From NCBI GenBank assembly GCA_022577435.1, contig JAKOON010000069.1:353062-417061 (forward strand): a DNA stretch of 64,000 bases, read 5' to 3'. The translations under genes and the position numbers were made by a program. The notes beneath the pieces were generated by a model, which was not told the origin of the DNA, made no database searches, and saw nothing but the letters and a program-made list of their open reading frames with translations. Below are positions 1-15,506 of the stretch, piece after piece (within the stretch, counting starts at the first letter, position 1; the number at the start of each line of letters is the position of its first letter). Origin of the DNA: Embiotoca jacksoni. Its lineage: Eukaryota > Chordata > Actinopteri > Embiotocidae.

Positions 1-77
1 CGTAGTACGACAACAACTTTATTTACATTAGACCGTAGTACTATAACAACTTTATTTACACTAGACCGTAGTACGAC

Positions 78-616
78 AACAACTTTATTTACACTAGACC
101 GTAGTACTATAACAACTTTATTTACATTAGACCGTAGTACTATAACAACTTTATTTACACTAGACCGTAGTACTATAACTTTATTTACACTAGACCGTAG
201 TACGACAACAACTTTATTTACATTAGACCGTAGTACTATAACAACTTTATTTACACTAGACCGTAGTACGACAACAACTTTATTTACATTAGACCGTAGT
301 ACGACAACAACTTTATTTACATTAGACCGTAGTACTATAACAACTTTATTTACACTAGACCGTAGTACGACAACAACTTTATTTACATTAGACCGTAGTA
401 CTATAACAACTTTATTTACACTAGACCGTAGTACGACAACAACTTTATTTACATTAGACCGTAGTACGACAACAACTTTATTTACATTAGACCGTAGTAC
501 TATAACGACTTTATTTACACTAGACCGTAGTACGATAACGACTTTATTTACACTAGACCGTAGTACGATAACAACTTTATTTACATTAGACCGTAGTACG
601 ATAACAACTTTATTTA
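78..616. repeat. 539-bp block, copied at 19998-20536
   Basis: Base-by-base reading shows identity with 19998-20536 at an offset of 19,920 bp, bounded by differences at 75, 77 and 617. It includes the rare 30-bp unit. The offset is not a multiple of 33 because eight 36-bp units and one 30-bp unit lie within it, which matches arithmetically. Confidence 0.92.
166..195. repeat. 30-bp unit (three-base deletion)
   Basis: This unit reads GTACTATAACTTTATT, lacking one ACA triplet of the usual GTACTATAACAACTTTATT. It is one of only three 30-bp units in the window. It sits inside 78-616, a segment copied at 19998-20536, so the copy at 20086-20115 is the same event. Confidence 0.95.
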
Positions 617-3407
617 AACTAGACCGTAGTACGATAACAACTTTATTTACACTAGACCGTAGTACGACAACAACTTTATTTACACTAGACCGTAGTACGA
701 CAACGACTTTATTTACACTAGACCGTAGTACGATAACAACTTTATTTACACTAGACCGTAGTACGATAACAACTTTATTTAAACTAGACCGTAGTACGAT
801 AACAACTTTATTTACACTAGACCGTAGTACGATAACGACTTTATTTACATTAGACCGTAGTACGACAACGACTTTATTTACACTAGACCGTAGTACGACA
901 ACGACTTTATTTACACTAGACCGTAGTACGATAACGACTTTATTTAAACTAGACCGTAGTACGATAACAACTTTATTTACATTAGACCGTAGTACGATAA
1001 CAACTTTATTTACACTAGACCGTAGTACGATAACAACTTTATTTACACTAGACCGTAGTACGATAACAACTTTATTTACATTAGACCGTAGTACTATAAC
1101 AACTTTATTTACACTAGACCGTAGTACTATAACAACTTTATTTACATTAGACCGTAGTACTATAACAACTTTATTTACACTAGACCGTAGTACGACAACA
1201 ACTTTATTTACATTAGACCGTAGTACTATAACAACTTTATTTACACTAGACCGTAGTACGACAACAACTTTATTGACACTAGACCGTAGTACTATAACAA
1301 CTTTATTTACACTAGACCGTAGTACGACAACAACTTTATTTACATTAGACCGTAGTACTATAACAACTTTATTTACACTAGACCGTAGTACGACAACAAC
1401 TTTATTTACATTAGACCGTAGTACTATAACAACTTTATTTACACTAGACCGTAGTACGATAACAACTTTATTGACACTAGACCGTAGTACTATAACAACT
1501 TTATTTACACTAGACCGTAGTACGACAACAACTTTATTTACATTAGACCGTAGTACTATAACAACTTTATTTACACAAGACCGTAGTACGATAACGACTT
1601 TATTTACACTAGACCGTAGTACGATAACAACTTTATTTACATTAGACCGTAGTACGATAACAACTTTATTTACACTAGACCGTAGTACTATAACAACTTT
1701 ATTTACACTAGACCGTAGTACGATAACGACTTTATTTAAACTAGACCGTAGTACGATAACAACTTTATTTACATTAGACCGTAGTACGATAACAACTTTA
1801 TTTACACTAGACCGTAGTACGATAACAACTTTATTTAAACTAGACCGTAGTACGATAACAACTTTATTTACATTAGACCGTAGTACGATAACAACTTTAT
1901 TTACACTAGACCGTAGTACGATAACAACTTTATTTACACTAGACCGTAGTACGACAACAACTTTATTTACACTAGACCGTAGTACGACAACGACTTTATT
2001 TACACTAGACCGTAGTACGATAACGACTTTATTTACATTAGACCGTAGTACGATAACGACTTTATTTACACTAGACCGTAGTACGATAACAACTTTATTT
2101 AAACTAGACCGTAGTACGACAACGACTTTATTTACATTAGACCGTAGTACGACAACGACTTTATTTACATTAGACCGTAGTACGATAACAACTTTATTTA
2201 CATTAGACCGTAGTACGATAACAACTTTATTTACACTAGACCGTAGTACGATAACGACTTTATTTACACTAGACCGTAGTACGATAACAACTTTATTTAA
2301 ACTAGACCGTAGTACGACAACGACTTTATTTACATTAGACCGTAGTACGATAACGACTTTATTTACACTAGACCGTAGTACGACAACGACTTTATTTACA
2401 TTAGACCGTAGTACGATAACAACTTTATTTACATTAGACCGTAGTACGATAACAACTTTATTTACACTAGACCGTAGTACGATAACGACTTTATTTACAC
2501 TAGACCGTAGTACGACAACGACTTTATTTACACTAGACCGTAGTACGATAACGACTTTATTTACACTAGACCGTAGTACGACAACGACTTTATTTACACT
2601 AGACCGTAGTACGATAACAACTTTATTTACATTAGACCGTAGTACGATAACAACTTTATTTACACTAGACCGTAGTACGATAACAACTTTATTTACACTA
2701 GACCGTAGTACGATAACAACTTTATTTACACTAGACCGTAGTACGATAACAACTTTATTTACACTAGACCGTAGTACGATAACAACTTTATTTACACTAG
2801 ACCGTAGTACGACAACAACTTTATTTACACTAGACCGTAGTACGACAACAACTTTATTTACATTAGACCGTAGTACGATAACAACTTTATTTACACTAGA
2901 CCGTAGTACGACAACGACTTTATTTACACTAGACCGTAGTACGATAACGACTTTATTTACACTAGACCGTAGTACGATAACGACTTTATTTACATTAGAC
3001 CGTAGTACTATAACAACTTTATTTACACTAGACCGTAGTACGACAACAACTTTATTTACATTAGACCGTAGTACGATAACAACTTTATTTACACTAGACC
3101 GTAGTACGACAACGACTTTATTTACACTAGACCGTAGTACGATAACGACTTTATTTACACTAGACCGTAGTACTATAACAACTTTATTTACACTAGACCG
3201 TAGTACGACAACAACTTTATTTACACTAGACCGTAGTACGATAACAACTTTATTTACACTAGACCGTAGTACGATAACAACTTTATTTACACTAGACCGT
3301 AGTACGATAACAACTTTATTTACACTAGACCGTAGTACGACAACAACTTTATTTACATTAGACCGTAGTACTATAACAACTTTATTTACACTAGACCGTA
3401 GTACTAT

Positions 3408-5219
3408 AACAACTTTATTTACATTAGACCGTAGTACTATAACAACTTTATTTACACTAGACCGTAGTACGACAACAACTTTATTTACATTAGACCGTAG
3501 TACTATAACAACTTTATTTACACTAGACCGTAGTACTATAACAACTTTATTTACACTAGACCGTAGTACGACAACAACTTTATTTACATTAGACCGTAGT
3601 ACTATAACAACTTTATTTACACTAGACCGTAGTACGATAACGACTTTATTTACACTAGACCGTAGTACGATAACAACTTTATTTACATTAGACCGTAGTA
3701 CGATAACGACTTTATTTACATTAGACCGTAGTACGATAACAACTTTATTTACATTAGACCGTAGTACGATAACAACTTTATTTAAACTAGACCGTAGTAC
3801 GATAACAACTTTATTTACATTAGACCGTAGTACGATAACAACTTTATTTACACTAGACCGTAGTACGATAACAACTTTATTTACACTAGACCGTAGTACG
3901 ACAACAACTTTATTTACACTAGACCGTAGTACGACAACAACTTTATTTACACTAGACCGTAGTACGACAACGACTTTATTTACACTAGACCGTAGTACGA
4001 TAACGACTTTATTTACATTAGACCGTAGTACGATAACGACTTTATTTACACTAGACCGTAGTACGATAACGACTTTATTTACACTAGACCGTAGTACGAC
4101 AACGACTTTATTTACATTAGACCGTAGTACGATAACAACTTTATTTACATTAGACCGTAGTACGATAACAACTTTATTTACACTAGACCGTAGTACGATA
4201 ACGACTTTATTTACACTAGACCGTAGTACGACAACGACTTTATTTACACTAGACCGTAGTACGATAACGACTTTATTTACACTAGACCGTAGTACGACAA
4301 CGACTTTATTTACACTAGACCGTAGTACGATAACAACTTTATTTACATTAGACCGTAGTACGATAACAACTTTATTTACACTAGACCGTAGTACGATAAC
4401 AACTTTATTTACACTAGACCGTAGTACGATAACAACTTTATTTACACTAGACCGTAGTACGATAACAACTTTATTTACACTAGACCGTAGTACGACAACA
4501 ACTTTATTTACACTAGACCGTAGTACGACAACAACTTTATTTACATTAGACCGTAGTACGATAACAACTTTATTTACACTAGACCGTAGTACGACAACAA
4601 CTTTATTTACACTAGACCGTAGTACGATAACGACTTTATTTACACTAGACCGTAGTACTATAACAACTTTATTTACACTAGACCGTAGTACGACAACAAC
4701 TTTATTTACATTAGACCGTAGTACGATAACAACTTTATTTACACTAGACCGTAGTACGACAACAACTTTATTTACACTAAACCGTAGTACGATAACGACT
4801 TTATTTACACTAGACCGTAGTACTATAACAACTTTATTTACACTAGACCGTAGTACGACAACAACTTTATTTACACTAGACCGTAGTACGATAACAACTT
4901 TATTTACACTAGACCGTAGTACGACAACAACTTTATTTACACTAGACCGTAGTACGATAACAACTTTATTTACACTAGACCGTAGTACGATAACAACTTT
5001 ATTTACACTAGACCGTAGTACGACAACAACTTTATTTACATTAGACCGTAGTACTATAACAACTTTATTTACACTAGACCGTAGTACTATAACAACTTTA
5101 TTTACATTAGACCGTAGTACTATAACAACTTTATTTACACTAGACCGTAGTACGACAACAACTTTATTTACATTAGACCGTAGTACTATAACAACTTTAT
5201 TTACACTAGACCGTAGTAC
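3408..5219. repeat. 1.8-kb block, copied at 7368-9179
   Basis: Comparing the two stretches at a 3,960-bp offset (exactly 120 units) shows one difference, at 4780 (CACTAAACC here, CACTAGACC in the other copy). Boundaries are set by differences at 3405, 3407 and 5220. This is a recent duplication of about 55 units within subdomain A. Confidence 0.93.
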
Positions 5220-5767
5220 GATAACGACTTTATTTACACTAGACCGTAGTACGATAACAACTTTATTTACATTAGACCGTAGTACGATAACGACTTTATT
5301 TACATTAGACCGTAGTACGATAGCAACTTTATTTACACTAGACCGTAGTACGATAACAACTTTATTTACACTAGACCGTAGTACGATAACAACTTTATTT
5401 ACACTAGACCGTAGTACGATAACGACTTTATTTACATTAGACCGTAGTACGATAGCAACTTTATTTACACTAGACCGTAGTACGATAACAACTTTATTTA
5501 CACTAGACCGTAGTACGATAACAACTTTATTTACACTAGACCGTAGTACGATAACGACTTTATTTACACTAGACCGTAGTACGATAACAACTTTATTTAC
5601 ATTAGACCGTAGTACGATAGCAACTTTATTTACACTAGACCGTAGTACGATAACAACTTTATTTACACTAGACCGTAGTACGACAACAACTTTATTTACA
5701 CTAGACCGTAGTACGACAACAACTTTATTTACATTAGACCGTAGTACTATAACAACTTTATTTACAC

Positions 5768-7085
5768 TAGACCGTAGTACGATAACAACTTTATTTACAC
5801 TAGACCGTAGTACGATAACAACTTTATTTACACTAGACCGTAGTACGACAACGACTTTATTTACACTAGACCGTAGTACGACAACGACTTTATTTACACT
5901 AGACCGTAGTACGATAACGACTTTATTTACATTAGACCGTAGTACGATAACGACTTTATTTACACTAGACCGTAGTACGATAACGACTTTATTTACACTA
6001 GACCGTAGTACGACAACGACTTTATTTACATTAGACCGTAGTACGATAACAACTTTATTTACATTAGACCGTAGTACGATAACAACTTTATTTACATTAG
6101 ACCGTAGTACGATAACGACTTTATTTACACTAGACCGTAGTACGACAACGACTTTATTTACACTAGACCGTAGTACGATAACAACTTTATTTACATTAGA
6201 CCGTAGTACGATAACAACTTTATTTACACTAGACCGTAGTACGATAACAACTTTATTTACACTAGACCGTAGTACGATAACAACTTTATTTACACTAGAC
6301 CGTAGTACGATAACAACTTTATTTACACTAGACCGTAGTACGACAACAACTTTATTTACACTAGACCGTAGTACGACAACAACTTTATTTACATTAGACC
6401 GTAGTACGATAACAACTTTATTTACACTAGACCGTAGTACGACAACAACTTTATTTACACTAGACCGTAGTACGATAACGACTTTATTTACACTAGACCG
6501 TAGTACTATAACAACTTTATTTACACTAGACCGTAGTACGACAACAACTTTATTTACATTAGACCGTAGTACGATAACAACTTTATTTACACTAGACCGT
6601 AGTACGACAACAACTTTATTTACACTAGACCGTAGTACGATAACGACTTTATTTACACTAGACCGTAGTACTATAACAACTTTATTTACACTAGACCGTA
6701 GTACGACAACAACTTTATTTACACTAGACCGTAGTACGACAACAACTTTATTTACACTAGACCGTAGTACGACAACGACTTTATTTACACTAGACCGTAG
6801 TACGATAACAACTTTATTTACACTAGACCGTAGTACGATAACGACTTTATTTACACTAGACCGTAGTACGATAACAACTTTATTTACACTAGACCGTAGT
6901 ACGATAACAACTTTATTTACACTAGACCGTAGTACGATAACAACTTTATTTACACTAGACCGTAGTACGACAACAACTTTATTTACACTAGACCGTAGTA
7001 CGACAACGACTTTATTTACACTAGACCGTAGTACGATAACAACTTTATTTACACTAGACCGTAGTACGATAACAACTTTATTTAC
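5768..7085. repeat. 1.3-kb block, copied at 9926-11243
   Basis: The stretch matches 9926-11243 at a 4,158-bp offset (126 units) with no difference seen in line-by-line reading. It ends where copy two has TACAATAGAC at about 11,244. It follows the 1.8-kb pair in the same order in both places, with a different number of units between them. One larger duplication with later local changes is likely. Confidence 0.9.
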
Positions 7086-7367
7086 ACTAGACCGTAGTAC
7101 GACAACAACTTTATTTACATTAGACCGTAGTACTATAACAACTTTATTTACACTAGACCGTAGTACTATAACAACTTTATTTACATTAGACCGTAGTACG
7201 ACAACAACTTTATTTACATTAGACCGTAGTACTATAACAACTTTATTTACATTAGACCGTAGTACGACAACAACTTTATTTACATTAGACCGTAGTACTA
7301 TAACAACTTTATTTACACTAGACCGTAGTACTATAACAACTTTATTTACACTAGACCGTAGTACGAC

Positions 7368-9179
7368 AACAACTTTATTTACATTAGACCGTAGTACTAT
7401 AACAACTTTATTTACACTAGACCGTAGTACGACAACAACTTTATTTACATTAGACCGTAGTACTATAACAACTTTATTTACACTAGACCGTAGTACTATA
7501 ACAACTTTATTTACACTAGACCGTAGTACGACAACAACTTTATTTACATTAGACCGTAGTACTATAACAACTTTATTTACACTAGACCGTAGTACGATAA
7601 CGACTTTATTTACACTAGACCGTAGTACGATAACAACTTTATTTACATTAGACCGTAGTACGATAACGACTTTATTTACATTAGACCGTAGTACGATAAC
7701 AACTTTATTTACATTAGACCGTAGTACGATAACAACTTTATTTAAACTAGACCGTAGTACGATAACAACTTTATTTACATTAGACCGTAGTACGATAACA
7801 ACTTTATTTACACTAGACCGTAGTACGATAACAACTTTATTTACACTAGACCGTAGTACGACAACAACTTTATTTACACTAGACCGTAGTACGACAACAA
7901 CTTTATTTACACTAGACCGTAGTACGACAACGACTTTATTTACACTAGACCGTAGTACGATAACGACTTTATTTACATTAGACCGTAGTACGATAACGAC
8001 TTTATTTACACTAGACCGTAGTACGATAACGACTTTATTTACACTAGACCGTAGTACGACAACGACTTTATTTACATTAGACCGTAGTACGATAACAACT
8101 TTATTTACATTAGACCGTAGTACGATAACAACTTTATTTACACTAGACCGTAGTACGATAACGACTTTATTTACACTAGACCGTAGTACGACAACGACTT
8201 TATTTACACTAGACCGTAGTACGATAACGACTTTATTTACACTAGACCGTAGTACGACAACGACTTTATTTACACTAGACCGTAGTACGATAACAACTTT
8301 ATTTACATTAGACCGTAGTACGATAACAACTTTATTTACACTAGACCGTAGTACGATAACAACTTTATTTACACTAGACCGTAGTACGATAACAACTTTA
8401 TTTACACTAGACCGTAGTACGATAACAACTTTATTTACACTAGACCGTAGTACGACAACAACTTTATTTACACTAGACCGTAGTACGACAACAACTTTAT
8501 TTACATTAGACCGTAGTACGATAACAACTTTATTTACACTAGACCGTAGTACGACAACAACTTTATTTACACTAGACCGTAGTACGATAACGACTTTATT
8601 TACACTAGACCGTAGTACTATAACAACTTTATTTACACTAGACCGTAGTACGACAACAACTTTATTTACATTAGACCGTAGTACGATAACAACTTTATTT
8701 ACACTAGACCGTAGTACGACAACAACTTTATTTACACTAGACCGTAGTACGATAACGACTTTATTTACACTAGACCGTAGTACTATAACAACTTTATTTA
8801 CACTAGACCGTAGTACGACAACAACTTTATTTACACTAGACCGTAGTACGATAACAACTTTATTTACACTAGACCGTAGTACGACAACAACTTTATTTAC
8901 ACTAGACCGTAGTACGATAACAACTTTATTTACACTAGACCGTAGTACGATAACAACTTTATTTACACTAGACCGTAGTACGACAACAACTTTATTTACA
9001 TTAGACCGTAGTACTATAACAACTTTATTTACACTAGACCGTAGTACTATAACAACTTTATTTACATTAGACCGTAGTACTATAACAACTTTATTTACAC
9101 TAGACCGTAGTACGACAACAACTTTATTTACATTAGACCGTAGTACTATAACAACTTTATTTACACTAGACCGTAGTAC
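7368..9179. repeat. 1.8-kb block, copy of 3408-5219
   Basis: Second member of the 3,960-bp-spaced pair. It has the usual CACTAGACC where the first copy has CACTAAACC, so the substitution at 4780 probably followed the duplication. Confidence 0.93.
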
Positions 9180-9925
9180 TATAACAACTTTATTTACACT
9201 AGACCGTAGTACGACAACAACTTTATTTACATTAGACCGTAGTACTATAACAACTTTATTTACACTAGACCGTAGTACGATAACGACTTTATTTACACTA
9301 GACCGTAGTACGATAACAACTTTATTTACATTAGACCGTAGTACGATAACGACTTTATTTACATTAGACCGTAGTACGATAGCAACTTTATTTACACTAG
9401 ACCGTAGTACGATAACAACTTTATTTACACTAGACCGTAGTACGATAACGACTTTATTTACATTAGACCGTAGTACGATAGCAACTTTATTTACACTAGA
9501 CCGTAGTACGATAACAACTTTATTTACACTAGACCGTAGTACGATAACAACTTTATTTACACTAGACCGTAGTACGATAACGACTTTATTTACACTAGAC
9601 CGTAGTACGATAACAACTTTATTTACATTAGACCGTAGTACGATAACGACTTTATTTACATTAGACCGTAGTACGATAGCAACTTTATTTACACTAGACC
9701 GTAGTACGATAACAACTTTATTTACACTAGACCGTAGTACGATAACAACTTTATTTACACTAGACCGTAGTACGACAACAACTTTATTTACATTAGACCG
9801 TAGTACTATAACAACTTTATTTACACTAGACCGTAGTACGATAACAACTTTATTTACACTAGACCGTAGTACGATAACAACTTTATTTAAACTAGACCGT
9901 AGTACGATAACAACTTTATTTACAT

Positions 9926-11243
9926 TAGACCGTAGTACGATAACAACTTTATTTACACTAGACCGTAGTACGATAACAACTTTATTTACACTAGACCGTA
10001 GTACGACAACGACTTTATTTACACTAGACCGTAGTACGACAACGACTTTATTTACACTAGACCGTAGTACGATAACGACTTTATTTACATTAGACCGTAG
10101 TACGATAACGACTTTATTTACACTAGACCGTAGTACGATAACGACTTTATTTACACTAGACCGTAGTACGACAACGACTTTATTTACATTAGACCGTAGT
10201 ACGATAACAACTTTATTTACATTAGACCGTAGTACGATAACAACTTTATTTACATTAGACCGTAGTACGATAACGACTTTATTTACACTAGACCGTAGTA
10301 CGACAACGACTTTATTTACACTAGACCGTAGTACGATAACAACTTTATTTACATTAGACCGTAGTACGATAACAACTTTATTTACACTAGACCGTAGTAC
10401 GATAACAACTTTATTTACACTAGACCGTAGTACGATAACAACTTTATTTACACTAGACCGTAGTACGATAACAACTTTATTTACACTAGACCGTAGTACG
10501 ACAACAACTTTATTTACACTAGACCGTAGTACGACAACAACTTTATTTACATTAGACCGTAGTACGATAACAACTTTATTTACACTAGACCGTAGTACGA
10601 CAACAACTTTATTTACACTAGACCGTAGTACGATAACGACTTTATTTACACTAGACCGTAGTACTATAACAACTTTATTTACACTAGACCGTAGTACGAC
10701 AACAACTTTATTTACATTAGACCGTAGTACGATAACAACTTTATTTACACTAGACCGTAGTACGACAACAACTTTATTTACACTAGACCGTAGTACGATA
10801 ACGACTTTATTTACACTAGACCGTAGTACTATAACAACTTTATTTACACTAGACCGTAGTACGACAACAACTTTATTTACACTAGACCGTAGTACGACAA
10901 CAACTTTATTTACACTAGACCGTAGTACGACAACGACTTTATTTACACTAGACCGTAGTACGATAACAACTTTATTTACACTAGACCGTAGTACGATAAC
11001 GACTTTATTTACACTAGACCGTAGTACGATAACAACTTTATTTACACTAGACCGTAGTACGATAACAACTTTATTTACACTAGACCGTAGTACGATAACA
11101 ACTTTATTTACACTAGACCGTAGTACGACAACAACTTTATTTACACTAGACCGTAGTACGACAACGACTTTATTTACACTAGACCGTAGTACGATAACAA
11201 CTTTATTTACACTAGACCGTAGTACGATAACAACTTTATTTAC
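9926..11243. repeat. 1.3-kb block, copy of 5768-7085
   Basis: Second member of the 4,158-bp-spaced pair, ending just before the A-to-B transition. The change in spacing from 3,960 to 4,158 bp between the two pairs equals six units gained or lost. Confidence 0.9.
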
Positions 11244-11720
11244 AATAGACCGTAGTACGATAACAACTTTATTTACATTAGACCGTAGTACGACAACAAC
11301 TTTATTTACACTAGACCGTAGTACGACAACAACTTTATTTACACTAGACCGTAGTACGACAACGACTTTATTTACACTAGACCGTAGTACGATAACAATT
11401 TTATTTACACTAGACCGTAGTACGATAACAACTTTATTTACACTAGACCGTAGTACGATAACAACTTTATTTAAACTAGACCGTAGTACGATAACAACTT
11501 TATTTAAACTAGACCGTAGTACGATAACAACTTTATTTAAACTCGACCGTAGTACGATAACAACTTTATTGAAACTCGACCGTAGTACGATAACAACTTT
11601 ATTTACACTAGACCGTAGTACGATAGCAACTTTATTTAAACTAGACCGTAGTACGATAACAACTTTATTTAAACTAGACCGTAGTACGATAACAACTTTA
11701 TTTACACTAGACCGTAGTAC
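11120..11720. repeat. A-to-B border block, copied near 22.92-23.52 kb
   Basis: At an offset of 11,802 bp the border sequence recurs with only scattered differences, such as AACAATT at 11,399 and TACAATAGAC near 11,244. The shared run includes consecutive TTTAAACTCGACC and TTGAAACTCGACC units and the GATAGC unit that follows. Edges are approximate. Confidence 0.82.
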
Positions 11721-11840
11721 GATAACAACTTTATTTAAACTAGACCGTAGTACGATAACAACTTTATTTAAACTAGACCGTAGTACGATAACAACTTTAT
11801 TTAAACTCGACCGTAGTACGATAACAACTTTATTGAAACT

Positions 11841-11843
11841 CTA
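11841..11843 (-). other. Only stop found in the minus open frame (TAG)
   Basis: A unit of the GAAACTCGACC type has a g-to-t change, reading AAACTCTACC. On the minus strand this turns a TCG serine codon into TAG. It is the only interruption I find in this frame over the window. It lies in a run of TCG-type units, which are one step from TAG, whereas the usual TCT codon is two steps away. Confidence 0.9.
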
Positions 11844-14800
11844 CCGTAGTACGATAACGACTTTATTTACACTAGACCGTAGTACGATAGCAACTTTATT
11901 TACATTAGACCGTAGTACGATAACGACTTTATTTACACTAGACCGTAGTACGATAGCAACTTTATTTACACTGGACCGTAGTACGATAACAACTTTATTT
12001 ACACTGGACCGTAGTACGAAAACAACTTTATTTACATTAGACCGTAGTACGATAACGACTTTATTTACACTAGACCGTAGTACGATAACAACTTTATTTA
12101 CACTAGACCGTAGTACGATAACAACTTTATTTAAACTAGACCGTAGTACGATAACAACTTTATTTAAACTAGACCGTAGTACGATAACAACTTTATTTAA
12201 ACTCGACCGTAGTACGATAACAACTTTATTGAAACTCGACCGTAGTACGATAACGACTTTATTTACATTAGACCGTAGTACGATAACAACTTTATTTACA
12301 CTAGACCGTAGTACGATAACAACTTTATTTAAACTAGACCGTAGTACGATAACAACTTTATTTACATTAGACCGTAGTACGATAACAACTTTATTTAAAC
12401 TAGACCGTAGTACGATAACAACTTTATTTAAACTCGACCGTAGTACGATAACAACTTTATTGAAACTCGACCGTAGTACGATAACAACTTTATTGAAACT
12501 CGACCGTAGTACGATAACGACTTTATTTACACTAGACCGTAGTACGATAACGACTTTATTTACACTAGACCGTAGTACGATAGCGACTTTATTTACACTG
12601 GACCGTAGTACGATAACAACTTTATTGAAACTCGACCGTAGTACGATAACAACTTTATTGAAACTCGACCGTAGTACGATAGCAACTTTATTTACATTAG
12701 ACCGTAGTACGATAACGACTTTATTTACACTAGACCGTAGTACGATAGCGACTTTATTTACACTGGACCGTAGTACGATAACAACTTTATTTACACTGGA
12801 CCGTAGTACGATAACAACTTTATTTACATTAGACCGTAGTACGATAACGACTTTATTTACACTAGACCGTAGTACGATAGCAACTTTATTTACACTGGAC
12901 CGTAGTACGATAACAACTTTATTTACACTGGACCGTAGTACGATAACAACTTTATTTAGACTAGACCGTAGTACGATAACGACTTTATTTACACTAGACC
13001 GTAGTACGATAGCAACTTTATTTACACTGGACCGTAGTACGATAACAACTTTATTTACACTAGACCGTAGTACGATAGCAACTTTATTTACACTAGACCG
13101 TAGTACGATAGCAACTTTATTTACACTGGACCGTAGTACGATAACAACTTTATTGACATTAGACCGTAGTACGATAACAACTTTATTTAAACTAGACCGT
13201 AGTACGATAACGACTTTATTTACACTAGACCGTAGTACGATAGCAACTTTATTTACACTGGACCGTAGTACGATAACAACTTTATTTACACTAGACCGTA
13301 GTACGATAACAACTTTATTTACACTAGACCGTAGTACGATAGCAACTTTATTTACACTGGACCGTAGTACGATAACAACTTTATTGACATTAGACCGTAG
13401 TACGATAACGACTTTATTTACACTAGACCGTAGTACGATAACAACTTTATTTAAACTAGACCGTAGTACGATAACGACTTTATTTACACTAGACCGTAGT
13501 ACGATAACGACTTTATTTACACTGGACCGTAGTACGATAACGACTTTATTTACACTAGACCGTAGTACGATAACAACTTTATTTACACTAGACCGTAGTA
13601 CGACAACAACTTTATTTACATTAGACCGTAGTACTATAACAACTTTATTTACACTAGACCGTAGTACGATAACAACTTTATTGACATTAGACCGTAGTAC
13701 GATAACGACTTTATTTACACTAGACCGTAGTACGATAACAACTTTATTTAGACTAGACCGTAGTACGACAACAACTTTATTTACACTAGACCGTAGTACG
13801 ATAGCAACTTTATTTACACTGGACCGTAGTACGATAACAACTTTATTTACACTGGACCGTAGTACGATAACAACTTTATTGACATTAGACCGTAGTACGA
13901 TAACAACTTTATTTAAACTAGACCGTAGTACGATAACGACTTTATTTACACTAGACCGTAGTACGATAACAACTTTATTTACACTAGACCGTAGTACGAT
14001 AACAACTTTATTTACACTAGACCGTAGTACGATAACGACTTTATTTACACTAGACCGTAGTACGATAATAACAACTTTATTTACATTAGACCGTAGTACA
14101 ATAATAACAACTTTATTTACATTAGACCGTAGTACGATAACAACTTTATTTACACTAGACCGTAGTACGATAACGACTTTATTTACACTAGACCGTAGTA
14201 CGATAACAACTTTATTTACACTAGACCGTAGTACGATAACGACTTTATTTACACTAGACCGTAGTACGATAACGACTTTATTTACACTAGACCGTAGTAC
14301 GATAACAACTTTATTTACACTAGACCGTAGTACGATAACGACTTTATTTACACTAGACCGTAGTACGATAACGACTTTATTTACACTAGACCGTAGTACG
14401 ATAGCAACTTTATTTACACTAGACCGTAGTACGATAACGACTTTATTTACACTAGACCGTAGTACGATAACAACTTTATTTACATTAGACCGTAGTACGA
14501 TAACAACTTTATTTACACTAGACCGTAGTACGATAACAACTTTATTTACACTAGACCGTAGTACGATAACGACTTTATTTACATTAGACCGTAGTACGAC
14601 AACAACTTTATTTACACTAGACCGTAGTACGATAGCAACTTTATTTACACTAGACCGTAGTACGATAACGACTTTATTTAGACTAGACCGTAGTACGATA
14701 ACGACTTTATTTACACTAGACCGTAGTACGATAACGACTTTATTTAGACTAGACCGTAGTACGATAACAACTTTATTTACACTAGACCGTAGTACGATAA

Positions 14801-15143
14801 CAACTTTATTTACACTAGACTGTAGTACGATAACAACTTTATTTACACTAGACCGTAGTACGATAACGACTTTATTTAGACTAGACCGTAGTACGATAAC
14901 AACTTTATTTACATTAGACCGTAGTACGATAGCAACTTTATTTACACTTGACCGTAGTACGATAACAACTTTATTTACATTAGACCGTAGTACGATAACA
15001 ACTTTATTGACATTAGACCGTAGTACGATAACAACTTTATTTAGACTAGACCGTAGTACGATAACGACTTTATTTACATTAGACCGTAGTACGATAACAA
15101 CTTTATTTACACTAGACCGTAGTACGATAACAACTTTATTTAA

Positions 15144-15506
15144 ACTAGACCGTAGTACGATAATAACAACTTTATTTACAGTAGACCGTAGTACGATAAC
15201 GACTTTATTTAAACTAGACCGTAGTACGATAACAACTTTATTTACATTAGACCGTAGTACGATAACAACTTTATTGACATTAGACCGTAGTACGATAACG
15301 ACTTTATTTACATTAGACCGTAGAACGATAACAACTTTATTTACACTAGACCGTAGTACGATAATAACAACTTTATTTACACTAGACCGTAGTACGATAA
15401 CGACTTTATTTAAACTAGACCGTAGAACGATAACAACTTTATTTACACTAGACCGTAGTACGATAATAACAACTTTATTTACACTAGACCGTAGTACGAT
15501 AACAAC
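15144..15506. repeat. 363-bp cassette with 36-bp and CGTAGAACG units
   Basis: The block is identical to 28404-28766 (offset 13,260 bp). Within it, a unit starting CGTAGAACG is followed each time by a 36-bp unit. Related cassettes are found near 18.2-18.4, 44.0-44.4, 46.7-47.0, 48.5-48.9 and 51.2-51.5 kb, some with extra CGTAGAACG plus 36-bp pairs. Confidence 0.9.

Larger units (their letters stand above)
1..11390. repeat. Subdomain A: GTACGACAAC / GTACTATAAC-rich units
   Basis: This tract is marked by two unit variants that are rare elsewhere: position 11 t to c (GTACGACAAC) and position 9 g to t (GTACTATAAC, which creates the palindrome AGTACT). They alternate with plain GTACGATAAC units and with GATAACGAC units. 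All units are 33 bp except one 30-bp unit at 166-195. The last actata-type unit lies near 10.83 kb and the last clustered acgaca units near 11.36 kb. The tract contains two long internal duplications (3408-5219 with 7368-9179, and 5768-7085 with 9926-11243). No gene is seen. The boundary is approximate because it is defined by variant content. Confidence 0.85.

Noticed and set aside
1..11390. AGTACT palindromes in GTACTATAAC units as protein-binding operators
   Set aside because: The palindrome follows from one variant base next to the GTAC present in nearly every unit, and there is no gene for it to regulate.
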